Shown here: positions 17,779-25,652 of the stretch, in pieces | Position numbering within the stretch: position 1 is the first letter of the stretch | Layout of the letters: every line of letters begins with the position of its first letter | From: an uncultured bacterium | GTDB taxonomy: Bacteria > Bacillota > Clostridia > Christensenellales > HGM11417 | Assembly (NCBI GenBank): GCA_905215695.1 | Contig: CAJMQN010000011.1 | Span: 1 to 57,739 of the forward strand | DNA: 57,739 bases | Reading direction: 5' to 3' | Notes under the pieces: generated by a model | Told to the model about the DNA's origin: nothing | The model's database searches: none | The model's input: the letters and a program-made list of their open reading frames with translations, nothing else | Position numbers and translations under genes: made by a program

Positions 17779-18699
17779 ATGAAGATTGCAAAGTCGGTCG
17801 CGGAGCTCATCGGGAACACGCCGCTCTTGGAACTTTCCCGCTTTTCGCCGGAGGCGTGCGGGCGAATTGCCGCCAAGCTCGAGTGTTTCAATCCGCTCTC
17901 CTCGGTCAAGGACCGGGTGGGATACGCGATGATTGCGGACGCGGAATCTCGTGGACTTTTACGGGAAGGAAGCGTCATCATTGAACCGACGAGCGGGAAT
18001 ACCGGCATCGGACTCGCCTTCGTCTCGGCAGTGCGCGGGTATCGTCTCATTCTGACCATGCCCGAGACCATGAGCGCGGAGCGTCGCAGGATTCTCGCGC
18101 AGCTCGGCGCGGAACTCGTTCTGACCCCCGGCGCGCTCGGCATGAAGGGCGCGATTGCGCGGGCGGAGGAGCTCGGGCGGGAGATTCCCGGGAGCTTTCT
18201 GCCCCGTCAGTTTGAAAATCCCGCAAACCCCGCCGCGCACGAGCGGACGACCGGACCCGAAATCTGGCGGGATACCGAGGGAAGTGTTGACCTCTTCGTC
18301 GCGGGCGTGGGGACGGGCGGCACCGTCACGGGCGTCGGCAGATATTTAAAGTCGCAAAATCCCGCGGTGCGCGTCGTCGGGGTAGAGCCCGAGACCTCCG
18401 CCGTGCTCTCCGGGGAAAAGCCGGGCGCGCACGGTTTGCAGGGCATCGGCGCGGGTTTCGTGCCCGATACGCTCGATTGCGGAATCCTCGACGAGGTGAT
18501 GAAGATTTCGGACAATGAGGCGCTTGAGGCGGCGCGGCGCGCGGCAAAGCGGGAGGGGATTCTCGTGGGAATTTCCTCGGGCGCGGCGCTCGCCGCCGCG
18601 GAGAGACTCGCCCGCCGTCCCGAGAACGCGGGAAAACTCATCGTCGCGCTCCTGCCTGACACCGGCGAGCGCTATCTCTCTACCCAACTGTTTGACTAA
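17779..18699 (+). CDS. cysK: Cysteine synthase (O-acetylserine sulfhydrylase)
   Basis: 306 residues, full length for the family. It makes cysteine from O-acetylserine and sulfide with pyridoxal phosphate. The PLP-binding lysine lies in NPLSSVKDRVG (Lys44), the substrate loop TSGNTG is at 71-76, and the phosphate-binding glycine loop GVGTGGTVTGVG is near 177-188. The start follows CGGAGG. It is separated from the YgjP-type gene by the tandem duplication, and the pyridoxamine kinase gene starts 16 bases downstream; a kinase that supplies the PLP cofactor fits well beside a PLP enzyme. No T-box or other sulfur-sensing leader is visible. Confidence 0.95.
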   Translation: MKIAKSVAELIGNTPLLELSRFSPEACGRIAAKLECFNPLSSVKDRVGYAMIADAESRGLLREGSVIIEPTSGNTGIGLAFVSAVRGYRLILTMPETMSAERRRILAQLGAELVLTPGALGMKGAIARAEELGREIPGSFLPRQFENPANPAAHERTTGPEIWRDTEGSVDLFVAGVGTGGTVTGVGRYLKSQNPAVRVVGVEPETSAVLSGEKPGAHGLQGIGAGFVPDTLDCGILDEVMKISDNEALEAARRAAKREGILVGISSGAALAAAERLARRPENAGKLIVALLPDTGERYLSTQLFD

Positions 18700-18715
18700 A
18701 AAAAGGAAATCACCA

Positions 18716-19549
18716 ATGAAAAGAGTTCTTGCCATTCACGACCTTTCCTGTTTCGGAAAGTGCTCTCTAACCGTTGCCCTGCCCATTCTCTCCGCCTGCG
18801 GGGTGGAGACGACCTGCCTGCCTACCGCCGTGCTCTCCACGCACACGGGGGGCTTTACCGGATTTACCTACCGGGATCTGACGGGAGACCTTCTGCCCAT
18901 CGCGGAGCATTGGAAGGGGCTCGGGCTCTCCTTTGACGGAATCTACGCCGGATTTTTGGGCTCATTTGAGCAGGTCGGAATTGTGGAGGAATATTTTGAC
19001 CGCTTTCCCTGCGGTTTAAAGCTCGTCGATCCCGTCATGGGGGACAACGGCTCTCTCTATACCGTTTTCGATATGCGTTTTGCCGAGGAGATGAAAAAGC
19101 TCTGCCGCAAGGCGGACGTCATCGTCCCGAACATGACGGAGGCGTCTCTGCTCCTCGGGATTCCCTTCCGCGAGCCTCCCTACCGGAAAGCGGAGGTGGA
19201 GGAACTCTTGAAGGGACTGTGCGGACTGGGCGCGAAATCCGTCGTTCTGACGGGCGTGGCGTTTGACGACGTACATCTCGGCGCGGCGTGCATGGATGCG
19301 GAAACGGGAGCGTTCGACTATTACCTGAATCAGCGCGTGGAAGGATTCTTCCACGGCACGGGGGACGTGTTCGGGAGCGTGCTCTTCGGCGCGCTCGTGC
19401 AGGATAGACCCCTCGCCGAGGGCATGCGCATCGCGGTGGATTTCACCCTCGACTGTATCAGGCGCACCAAAAAAGCGGGAACCGACCCGCGGTACGGCGT
19501 GTTTTTCGAGCAGGCGCTCCCCAAACTTGTCAAAGAGTTGAACCGTTAA
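18716..19549 (+). CDS. pdxY: Pyridoxamine/pyridoxal kinase
   Basis: 277 residues. The ribokinase-fold signature is visible: an N-terminal IHDLSCFGKCSLT substrate region, DPVMGDNG (105-112) and the anion-hole/catalytic motif GTGDVFGS (214-221) with Asp217. It phosphorylates B6 vitamers as a step of PLP salvage. The RBS AAAGGAAA lies upstream of the ATG, 16 bases after cysK, so both are likely in one transcript. It could be assigned to PdxK or PdxY; the GTGD type with SCFGKCSLT is what I know from clostridial pyridoxamine kinases. No terminator is evident after it. Confidence 0.85.
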   Translation: MKRVLAIHDLSCFGKCSLTVALPILSACGVETTCLPTAVLSTHTGGFTGFTYRDLTGDLLPIAEHWKGLGLSFDGIYAGFLGSFEQVGIVEEYFDRFPCGLKLVDPVMGDNGSLYTVFDMRFAEEMKKLCRKADVIVPNMTEASLLLGIPFREPPYRKAEVEELLKGLCGLGAKSVVLTGVAFDDVHLGAACMDAETGAFDYYLNQRVEGFFHGTGDVFGSVLFGALVQDRPLAEGMRIAVDFTLDCIRRTKKAGTDPRYGVFFEQALPKLVKELNR

Positions 19550-19562
19550 TTGCTCGAAAACC

Positions 19563-19590
19563 TTTACAAATTTTCTATTTCTGTTATAAT
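19563..19590 (+). promoter_or_regulatory. Promoter upstream of the structured leader
   Basis: TTTACA (19563-19568) and a perfect TATAAT (19585-19590) are spaced by 16 bases. It would produce a leader of about 225 bases before the DUF1934 gene. Confidence 0.65.
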
Positions 19591-19596
19591 AATAGC

Positions 19597-19822
19597 GGAA
19601 ACGTTTTTTCTGTCCGAAAAAGCGTTTTGAAAAGAGCGTTGCTCTTTTTGGCGCGATGCGCGTCCGCTCTTCTTGCGACGCTTCTCAAAAATGCCCTTGC
19701 AAGCAAGCATTTTTGTTCGCGTCGTAATAACGCGTTCTTCCATTGCCGAAAGTTTTGGAAATGCGGATGATTACAGTTAGCTTGCGTTTTAACGATCCCC
19801 TGCGGAGGAAATTTACCGAAAA
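19597..19822 (+). promoter_or_regulatory. Long structured untranslated leader of unknown class
   Basis: This 226-base stretch has no gene but several inverted repeats. AAAAGAGC/GCTCTTTT surrounds GTT near 19630-19650. GCGC-GAT-GCGC follows. A larger imperfect hairpin runs 19676-19724, where CGACGC and CAAAAATGC pair with GCATTTTTG and GCGTCG around an inner CTTGCAAG palindrome. The early hairpin followed by TTTTTGG could act as an attenuator. It matches no riboswitch I can recognise. The RBS GGAGG of the DUF1934 gene (19804-19808) is at its end. An intergenic repeat element that happens to lie here is the alternative. Confidence 0.5.
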
Positions 19823-20248
19823 ATGGACAGGCAGAAAGGCTATCTGCGCCTGACGGGCGACGGCGAAGGCGCCGTCAGTTTCGAGGGCGAGTGTGAGGTC
19901 ACCGACGACGGCAGACAGATCGTCATCGAATTCGACGAGAGTGCGGCAGGTATCGAGGATACCAAGACGCTCCTCGTACTTTCCGAAGGCGCGATGACGC
20001 TCAACCGCGTCGGGAGCTATGAGACCGTCATGGTCTTTGAGGCGGCGGGGGACAATCCCGTGCGGCTGGGTTCGCCCTTCGGCACGCTCGACATGCGGCT
20101 TGTGACCGACGCGCTCGAGATTGAGAAACATGACGCCGGCGTCAGCGCAAAGGTGCGCTACCGGTTTTTGTTCGGAGGCGGGAGCCTCGAAAACGTCCTC
20201 ACCCTCGAGTGCAGGACGTCGGGATATTTGGAGGAAAGGTTTTCATGA
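19823..20248 (+). CDS. DUF1934 (YwiB-like) calycin-fold protein
   Basis: 141 residues, typical of this small cytoplasmic family. The pattern of alternating beta strands, with RVGSYETVMVFEAG-type and LGTLDMRLVTDALEI-type segments and a C-terminal VRYRFLFGGGSLENVLTL, is what I recognise as DUF1934/YwiB. Its biochemical role is unknown. GGAGG lies 14 bases before the ATG, slightly far. The stop overlaps the ATG of the MBL hydrolase (ATGA), so the pair is translationally coupled. Expression probably depends on the long structured leader upstream. Confidence 0.7.
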   Translation: MDRQKGYLRLTGDGEGAVSFEGECEVTDDGRQIVIEFDESAAGIEDTKTLLVLSEGAMTLNRVGSYETVMVFEAAGDNPVRLGSPFGTLDMRLVTDALEIEKHDAGVSAKVRYRFLFGGGSLENVLTLECRTSGYLEERFS

Positions 20249-20895
20249 AGATCCAATGGATCGGACATTCGTGCTTTCGTCTGACGGAGAGCACGGGCAC
20301 GGTCATTGTCACGGACCCCTTCGGGGAGGTGGGCTACGAACAGCCCCGTCTCCGCGCGGACGCCGTGACTTCAAGCCACGACCACTACGATCACAACAAT
20401 TTCAAAATGATTGAGGGGAATCCCCAAATCTTCAACCGCCACGGAATTTATGATTTCCGCGGGGTCAAGATTACGGGAATCCGCAGTTCGCATGACGACG
20501 AGAACGGCAAAAAGCGGGGTTCGAATATCATCTTCAAATTCCGCATGGACGGGCTCGACATCTGTCATCTCGGGGACATCGGGCACGAGGTCACGCCCAA
20601 ACTTTTAGACCTTTTGCTTCCCGTCAACGTTCTCATGGTTCCGGTGGGCGGGGTCTATACCATCGACGCGGAACAGGCGAAGGAATATGTGGACGCGCTC
20701 ATGCCGGACATTGTCCTTCCCATGCACTACAAGACCAAATCTTTGACGCTCGACATCGACCGCCTTGACAGCTTTCTGCGGCTGTTCGAGGACGAGGAGA
20801 TTGAAGAGCCGGGTTCGGATACGCTCGAGCTCGACCGCGACGACATGGATAACGAGAGTACCAAAGTCGTCGTGCTTTCACGAATGAAAAATTAA
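20245..20895 (+). CDS. MBL-fold metal-dependent hydrolase (UlaG-like)
   Basis: 216 residues. The metallo-beta-lactamase motif HDHYDH is at 45-50, with the second-shell HLGDIGH near 108-114 and the C-terminal LPMHYKTK supplying further metal ligands. The opening MKIQWIGHSCFRL and the length match the UlaG-like L-ascorbate-6-phosphate lactonase group, whose members are mostly of unknown substrate. It starts inside the stop codon of the DUF1934 gene and is followed 22 bases later by the rho-like gene without a terminator. It is probably a cytoplasmic zinc hydrolase of unknown substrate. Confidence 0.85.
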   Translation: MKIQWIGHSCFRLTESTGTVIVTDPFGEVGYEQPRLRADAVTSSHDHYDHNNFKMIEGNPQIFNRHGIYDFRGVKITGIRSSHDDENGKKRGSNIIFKFRMDGLDICHLGDIGHEVTPKLLDLLLPVNVLMVPVGGVYTIDAEQAKEYVDALMPDIVLPMHYKTKSLTLDIDRLDSFLRLFEDEEIEEPGSDTLELDRDDMDNESTKVVVLSRMKN

Positions 20896-20917
20896 ATAAC
20901 GGGGTTATTTGGGGATT

Positions 20918-22501
20918 ATGTACGGTTATGATACGGAGAAGCTGAAGCGCGCGCTGGAAGGCTTGCGCATTCATGAGCTCAGGGAACTCGGCGGCATCGT
21001 GGGCGTTCGTTCGCCCTCGAGCCTGAATTTCGGTGTCTTGCGGGATTCCATTATCGACATCGTGACGGGGCGAACGGGAGTGGAGCAGAAGTCCACGCGC
21101 GGACGTCCGCCGAAGTCCGGCGGGGACGAACACCGCTACAGGAAACTTTTGGACGGCTGTCGGACCTCTCTGTCCGAGCTCGAGTACGAGTGCGCACAGG
21201 AGGGCGCGGAGGAAGAGGAATATCAATACGTATATCCCGCCGCTCCCATTCCACAGGTCTCGGAGAAAAAGCACGGAAAACTTACAGGCGGGGCGGTTTT
21301 GACCGCGCCCGGCGGGTTTGCGCTCGAATATCACTATCTGCCCGCACAGCCCGTACTGGAGTGCTGTCAGAATCCAATCGGATTTGACGAAGAGGAAGAA
21401 CCCGAATTCGGGGAGGAGAACGGGGCGTTAGAAGGCGTGCTCGAGATTCTGCCCGACGGCAACGGATTTGTGCGCCGGAATTTTGTCGAGGGCGCGGGGG
21501 ACGCGCACGTTCCGGCGGCTCTCATTAAGAAAAATAAACTCAAAAAAGGCGACTTTATCCGCGGCGCGACGGCGGGGCGGTATCAGGCGAAGTTTCCCGA
21601 GGCGGCGAGTGTTGCCGAGGTCAACGGCGTTGCGCCGGGCGGGGAGAGAAGGGAGTTTGAACAGCTTTTTCCCATGCGCCCGAGCGAGCGGCTGCGCCTC
21701 TCTCTTCCGGGGCAGGAGAACATCATTCTGCGTTATCTCGACCTCTTTGCCCCCGTCGGAAAGGGACAGCGCGGGTTGATTTTCGCGCCTCCGCACACGG
21801 GAAGAACGACGGTTTTTGCCAAAATCGCGCAGGGGATTGCCCGCAACTGCCCGGAGGTCGCGCTCCTTTGCGTGCTCGTGGACAAGAAACCGGAGGACGC
21901 GGCGGAGTTTGTCCGGGATTTTCCGGGAGAGGTTGCCTACGCCGAATTCGGAGAACGGGCATTCCGGCATGTCCGCGCGGCGGAGCTTGCGCTCGAGCGC
22001 GCGAAACGGCTCGCGGAGAGCGGCAAGGATGTCGTTCTGCTCCTTGACAATGTGACGCGGCTCGCCCGCGCCTACAATCTCGCGGCGGTGCGCTCCAACC
22101 GCCCGCTGGACGGGGGTTTGGAACCCGCGGCGGTGGAGGCGGTCAAGAAATACTTGAGCGCGGCGCGAAAGACGGAGGGGGGAGGCTCTTTGACTGTCCT
22201 CGCGGCAGTGCTGACAGAGACGGGAAGTCCGCTCGACAAGAGTCTCGTTGACGAACTCGCGGGATTCGAAAATATGCGGCTCGTGCTCGACGCCGCGCTC
22301 GCAGCGGAGGAAGTGTTCCCCGCGGTGGATTTAAAGAAGAGTTTTACCGACCGGACGGAGCAGCTGCTCTCCTCGGAGGAGCGGGACGTCGCCCGCAGAA
22401 TGCTCGGCGTTTTGCCTTGGGAACCCAAAGAGGCGGCTCTTGCGCTCTGGAAACGTCTCGAAAAGACGACGAACAACGCCGATTTTGTCCGGCAGTTTTA
22501 A
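20918..22501 (+). CDS. Rho-like protein with degenerate ATPase and RNA-loop residues
   Basis: 527 residues from ATG 20918 (TTG 20909 is an alternative). Domain order is that of transcription terminator Rho: Rho_N helical domain (about 1-50), an acidic linker, an OB-fold RNA-binding region (GVLEILPDGNGFVRRN, about 170-240), then the RecA-like motor. The fold is clear (KGQRGLIFAPP, LLLDNVTRLARAYN), but key residues differ from E. coli Rho as I remember it. Walker A reads PPHTGRT, so K181 is His293 and K184 is Arg296. DERPEE reads DKKPED, so catalytic E211 is Lys323 and R212 is Lys324. Q-loop K283 is Arg395, R-loop K326 is Pro438 and arginine-finger R353 is Glu465. ATP-driven translocation is therefore doubtful. 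It may be a paralogue, decoy or regulator, or an unusual active Rho. It is followed by a strong terminator. Confidence 0.85.
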   Translation: MYGYDTEKLKRALEGLRIHELRELGGIVGVRSPSSLNFGVLRDSIIDIVTGRTGVEQKSTRGRPPKSGGDEHRYRKLLDGCRTSLSELEYECAQEGAEEEEYQYVYPAAPIPQVSEKKHGKLTGGAVLTAPGGFALEYHYLPAQPVLECCQNPIGFDEEEEPEFGEENGALEGVLEILPDGNGFVRRNFVEGAGDAHVPAALIKKNKLKKGDFIRGATAGRYQAKFPEAASVAEVNGVAPGGERREFEQLFPMRPSERLRLSLPGQENIILRYLDLFAPVGKGQRGLIFAPPHTGRTTVFAKIAQGIARNCPEVALLCVLVDKKPEDAAEFVRDFPGEVAYAEFGERAFRHVRAAELALERAKRLAESGKDVVLLLDNVTRLARAYNLAAVRSNRPLDGGLEPAAVEAVKKYLSAARKTEGGGSLTVLAAVLTETGSPLDKSLVDELAGFENMRLVLDAALAAEEVFPAVDLKKSFTDRTEQLLSSEERDVARRMLGVLPWEPKEAALALWKRLEKTTNNADFVRQF

Positions 22502-22514
22502 AAGGAATAAAAAA

Positions 22515-22537
22515 GCGCCCCGGGAGGGGCGCTTTTT
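22515..22537. terminator. Bidirectional terminator between rho-like gene and csoR
   Basis: GCGCCCC (22515-22521) pairs with GGGGCGC (22526-22532) around GGGA, with AAAAAA before and TTTTT after, so it can serve both converging transcripts. Confidence 0.92.
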
Positions 22538-22542
22538 CTTTG

Positions 22543-22800
22543 TCAAAATCTGCCGATGAGTTCGACGATTTCCTCGATTTTTTCTTTGCCTCCGCCCTCC
22601 GAAAAAGCCTCCTTGACACAGCACTCGAGGTGCGCGGACAGAATACTTTTCTGCGCCTTTTCGAGAATTTTCTGCGCGGCGAGAATTTGGTTCAGGACGT
22701 CGAGGCAATAGCGGTCCTCCTCGATCATCTTGAGCACGCCGTCGAGCTGCCCCCGCGCCGTCTTTAACAGCCGGGTCACGTCCGCATGGTTCGCTTTCAT
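22543..22800 (-). CDS. csoR: Copper-sensing transcriptional repressor CsoR
   Basis: 85 residues. The all-helical CsoR/RcnR family is recognised from ARGQLDGVLKMIEEDRYC and the C-terminal helix. The Cu(I) ligands are Cys32, His57 and Cys61, with exactly the C-x24-H-x3-C spacing of CsoR. Binding Cu(I) releases the repressor from GC-rich operators. The ATG at 22800 overlaps the stop of copA (ATGA on the minus strand), so it is co-transcribed with copA from the promoter at 25363-25392 and is autoregulated through the operator at 25326-25347. Confidence 0.93.
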   Translation of the reverse strand: MKANHADVTRLLKTARGQLDGVLKMIEEDRYCLDVLNQILAAQKILEKAQKSILSAHLECCVKEAFSEGGGKEKIEEIVELIGRF

Positions 22801-23000
22801 TTCTCAACCCCTTTGACCTCATAGCCCGCCTTGACGATTGCTTCGCGCAACGCGGTTTCGGGGACGTCCTTCTCAAGCGTCACGTCCGCGCATTTCCCTG
22901 CGAGATCGACGGTCGCCTGTACGCCGTCAATCGCGTTCAGGGCGTTTTCCACGTGCATTTTGCAGTGGTTGCACATCATTCCTTCGACATAGATTTTCAT
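22797..23000 (-). CDS. Possible internally initiated CopZ-like copper chaperone within copA
   Basis: In frame with copA, an ATG at 23000 is preceded by AAAAGGAG with an ideal 8-base spacing. Translation from it would yield a 67-residue free heavy-metal-associated domain with MMCNHC, the size of CopZ chaperones that hand Cu(I) to CopA or CsoR. The arrangement looks like a former separate copZ whose upstream stop codon was lost, leaving both a fusion and an internal start. Whether the short form is made cannot be told from the sequence. Confidence 0.45.
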   Translation of the reverse strand: MKIYVEGMMCNHCKMHVENALNAIDGVQATVDLAGKCADVTLEKDVPETALREAIVKAGYEVKGVEK

Positions 23001-25319
23001 GGTATGTTCTCCTTTTCTTTGATTTTCTTTTTTGGTTCGGAAGGCGCGCAGGCGGAGGGAATTTCCGACCACGCACACCGAGGAAAGGCTCATCGCCGCC
23101 GCGCCGAACATGGGGTTCAGTTTCCAGCCGAGCAGGGGATAGAAGACGCCCGCCGCAAGGGGGATTCCGACGGTGTTGTATAGGAATGCCCAAAAGAGGT
23201 TTTGCTTGATGGTGCGCATGGTGCGCCGGGAAAGTTTGATTGCCGTCACGAGGTCGTTTAAGTCGTTCTTCATGAGAATGACGTCCGCGGACTGAATGGC
23301 GATGTCCGTTCCGCTCCCGATGGCGACGCCCACGGTGGCGCGAGTGAGCGCGGGCGCGTCGTTCACGCCGTCTCCCACCATGACCACGTTTTTGGGCTTA
23401 GAGAGGCATTTCCCCTTCGCGTCGAACTTGCATTCGGACCGCATGAGGGAGGCGACCGCCTGTTCCTTTTGGTCGGGGAGCACTTCCGCCATGACTTCGG
23501 TGATTCCGAGTTCTCTCGCGACAGCCTCCGCCGTGACCCGGTTGTCTCCGGTCAGGAGCACTATCCGCCTGCCCGTCCCGCGGAGCGCGGCGATCGCCGC
23601 TTTGCTCGTCGGTTTGATGGTGTCCGCGACGGCAATGACGCCGAGCAGTTTGCCCTGCTCCGCAAAAAAGAGGGGAGTTTTGCCCTGTGCGGAGAGTTCC
23701 TGCGCTTTGGTTTCGGTTTCTCCGAGCGCGCAGACGCCCTCGAGAAGTTTGCGGTTGCCCGCGAAGTAAGTTGTTTTCCCGATTTTGCCCGAAACCCCTT
23801 TGCCGAATATCGCCTGAAAATTTTCGCAAGGGGCGGGGGAGACTCCCTTTTCGGAGGCATATTCGATGACGGCGCGGGAGAGCGGGTGCTCGGAGGGAGT
23901 CTCGAGCGCGCAGGCGACGGAGAGGAGTTCCTCTTCCGAAATGCCGACGGGGAGAACGTCGGTCACGCGGGGTTTGCCCTCCGTGACAGTCCCCGTCTTG
24001 TCGAGAACGACGATTTCGGAGCGGGAGAGGAGTTGAAGCGCTTCGCCGGAGCGGAAGAGAATCCCGAATTGCGCCGCCTTTCCCGTGCCGACCATGACCG
24101 CGACGGGGGTCGCAAGCCCGAGCGCGCAGGGGCAGGAGATAACGAGCACCGCAATGGCAATGGAGAGCGCGAATTCAAAACCCTTCCCGACCGCGAGCCA
24201 CACGACGAAGGAGAGCAGGGAAATTCCGAGCACGGCGGGGACGAAGATTCCGGCAATTTTGTCCGCGAGGCGGGAGATGGGGGCTTTGGATGCGCCCGCT
24301 TCCTCGACGAGTTTGGTGATTTTGGAGAGGGTTGTGTCCTCGCCCACGCGGGTGGCGCGCATGAGAAAGCTCCCTGCGCCGTTGACCGACGCGGTCATGA
24401 CCGAATCCCCTTCCCGCTTTTCTACGGGAATGCTTTCGCCCGTGAGCGCGGATTCGTCCACCGAGGTGCTGCCTTCGGTGATTTCGCCGTCCACGGGAAT
24501 GCTCTCGCCCGGGCGTATGCGCAGGATGTCCCCGACGCGAATCTGTTCGGTGGGGAGAGTGAGTTCTTCCCCGTTCCGCAGAACGGTCGCGGACTTGGGC
24601 GCGAGGTCCAAAAGCCGGGAAATTGCGTCCCCGGTCTTGCCCTTGGAACGGGTCTCAAGGTACTTGCCGAGGGTGATGAGGGTCAGAATCATCGCCGCGG
24701 ACTCGAAGTACAGATCCATGGAAAAGGCGTGCAAATGCTCGGTGTTTCCGGTGGCAAAGGCGTAGATCATGCGGTAAATCGTATAGATTCCGTAGGCGTA
24801 GGAGGCGGAAGAGCCGATTGCGATCAGCGTGTCCATGTTGGGCGCGCCCCGAAAGAGGGCGCGGAATCCGACCGTAAAGTATTTGCGGTTGATGATGAGG
24901 ACGGGGGTGGAGAGCACGAGCAGGGTAAACGCGAGCGCAAGGCTGTTTTGCTCACCCGAAAAGAAGGGCGGCATCGGAAATCCCCACATGGGACCCATGG
25001 AGAGATAGAAGAGGGGGAGGAGAAAGACAAGCGACGTCCAAAACCTTCCTTTCATATCCGCAATCTCTTCCTTCGCGTAGTCCCGCGATTCGGGCAATTT
25101 TGGCTTTGCGCCGTCGGGCGCGTCGGGTTCGGCGCCGTAGCCCGCGTCTCGCACGCTTTTGAGAATTTCGTCCGCCGAAAACTCTCCTTCGACGACCATG
25201 CTGTTGCCGAGCAGGTTGACGGCGACGGATGTTACCCCCGCGCACTTTTTGACCGCCTTCTCCACGTGCGCACTGCACGCCGAACAGGTCATTCCCGTTA
25301 CTCTGAATTTCTGTTTCAT
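22797..25319 (-). CDS. copA: Copper-exporting P1B-type ATPase CopA fused to a CopZ-like domain
   Basis: 840 residues from ATG 25319. A GTG at 25334, 14 bases after AGGAGG, is an alternative that adds five residues. Order: N-terminal metal-binding domain with GMTCSAC (Cys12, Cys15), eight predicted membrane segments, the CPC copper site in ISCPCALGLATP (396-398), the phosphorylation motif DKTGT (440-444), and the hinge MVGDGVNDAPAL. It pumps Cu(I) out of the cytoplasm using ATP. Unusually, residues 774-840 are a second heavy-metal domain with MMCNHC (Cys783, Cys786) placed after the last membrane helix. It joins through KKENQRKGEHT, which is the read-through of a ribosome binding site; see the internal frame at 22797-23000. 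Controlled by CsoR. Confidence 0.93.
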   Translation of the reverse strand: MKQKFRVTGMTCSACSAHVEKAVKKCAGVTSVAVNLLGNSMVVEGEFSADEILKSVRDAGYGAEPDAPDGAKPKLPESRDYAKEEIADMKGRFWTSLVFLLPLFYLSMGPMWGFPMPPFFSGEQNSLALAFTLLVLSTPVLIINRKYFTVGFRALFRGAPNMDTLIAIGSSASYAYGIYTIYRMIYAFATGNTEHLHAFSMDLYFESAAMILTLITLGKYLETRSKGKTGDAISRLLDLAPKSATVLRNGEELTLPTEQIRVGDILRIRPGESIPVDGEITEGSTSVDESALTGESIPVEKREGDSVMTASVNGAGSFLMRATRVGEDTTLSKITKLVEEAGASKAPISRLADKIAGIFVPAVLGISLLSFVVWLAVGKGFEFALSIAIAVLVISCPCALGLATPVAVMVGTGKAAQFGILFRSGEALQLLSRSEIVVLDKTGTVTEGKPRVTDVLPVGISEEELLSVACALETPSEHPLSRAVIEYASEKGVSPAPCENFQAIFGKGVSGKIGKTTYFAGNRKLLEGVCALGETETKAQELSAQGKTPLFFAEQGKLLGVIAVADTIKPTSKAAIAALRGTGRRIVLLTGDNRVTAEAVARELGITEVMAEVLPDQKEQAVASLMRSECKFDAKGKCLSKPKNVVMVGDGVNDAPALTRATVGVAIGSGTDIAIQSADVILMKNDLNDLVTAIKLSRRTMRTIKQNLFWAFLYNTVGIPLAAGVFYPLLGWKLNPMFGAAAMSLSSVCVVGNSLRLRAFRTKKENQRKGEHTMKIYVEGMMCNHCKMHVENALNAIDGVQATVDLAGKCADVTLEKDVPETALREAIVKAGYEVKGVEK

Positions 25320-25325
25320 GAAAAT

Positions 25326-25347
25326 ATACCCCACCCATGGGGGGTAT
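25326..25347 (-). promoter_or_regulatory. CsoR operator
   Basis: ATACCCC (25326-25332) and GGGGTAT (25341-25347) flank an 8-base centre containing CCCATGGG. This near-palindrome has the TACCCC...GGGGTA form of known CsoR operators. It lies downstream of the -10, between the AGGAGG and the copA ATG, so repressor binding would block early elongation. Confidence 0.85.
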
Positions 25348-25362
25348 TCCTCCTGTGCGAGT

Positions 25363-25392
25363 ATTATACCCCTTTTCTCTATCCTTTGTCAA
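25363..25392 (-). promoter_or_regulatory. Promoter of copA-csoR
   Basis: On the minus strand a perfect TTGACA (25392-25387) and a perfect TATAAT (25368-25363) are spaced by 18 bases; AGGAGG follows at 25354-25349. Confidence 0.85.
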
Positions 25393-25415
25393 GCGCAGGA
25401 GAAAAATTCATGACG

Positions 25416-25443
25416 TAAAAAAGACCACTCGTTCCGAATGGTC
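25416..25443 (-). terminator. Terminator of the XRE repressor gene
   Basis: On the minus strand GACCATTCG and CGAGTGGTC (25443-25435 and 25431-25423) pair around GAA with one G-T pair, followed by TTTTTT. It overlaps the stop codon of the gene at 25442. Confidence 0.8.
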
Positions 25444-25645
25444 ATTCTAAAAGTTCGTCGTATGTAATATCATACAATTTCGCGAGTTTAATAAAGTTTT
25501 GGAGAGAAGGGACTGCAATGCCGCGTTCGTATGCTTGATAAGATTGATAGGTAATGCCAATCTGTTCCGCTACCTGTTTTTGTGTATATCCGTATTGATT
25601 GCGAAAGTTCTTTAAATTTTTGGATAGATTGTATAATTCTTTCAT
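25442..25645 (-). CDS. XRE-family helix-turn-helix repressor
   Basis: 67 residues, a single Cro/CI-type domain. The helix-turn-helix is GYTQKQVAEQIGITYQSYQAY, typical of small phage-like or toxin-locus repressors. It is divergent from the unknown protein gene at 25726, and the 80 bases between them carry two copies of ACAGTTTAAAACTGT, the likely binding sites. On its own strand a TATAAT lies 12 bases before the ATG with no clear ribosome binding site. Codons are visibly more AT-rich than in the copper genes next door, which suggests acquisition with the two genes on its other side. Confidence 0.88.
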   Translation of the reverse strand: MKELYNLSKNLKNFRNQYGYTQKQVAEQIGITYQSYQAYERGIAVPSLQNFIKLAKLYDITYDELLE

Positions 25646-25652
25646 ATATTAC

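Noticed and set aside
25326..25338. ATG at 25338 as copA start
   Set aside because: It has the best distance to AGGAGG but is out of frame with copA and opens a frame without protein character.
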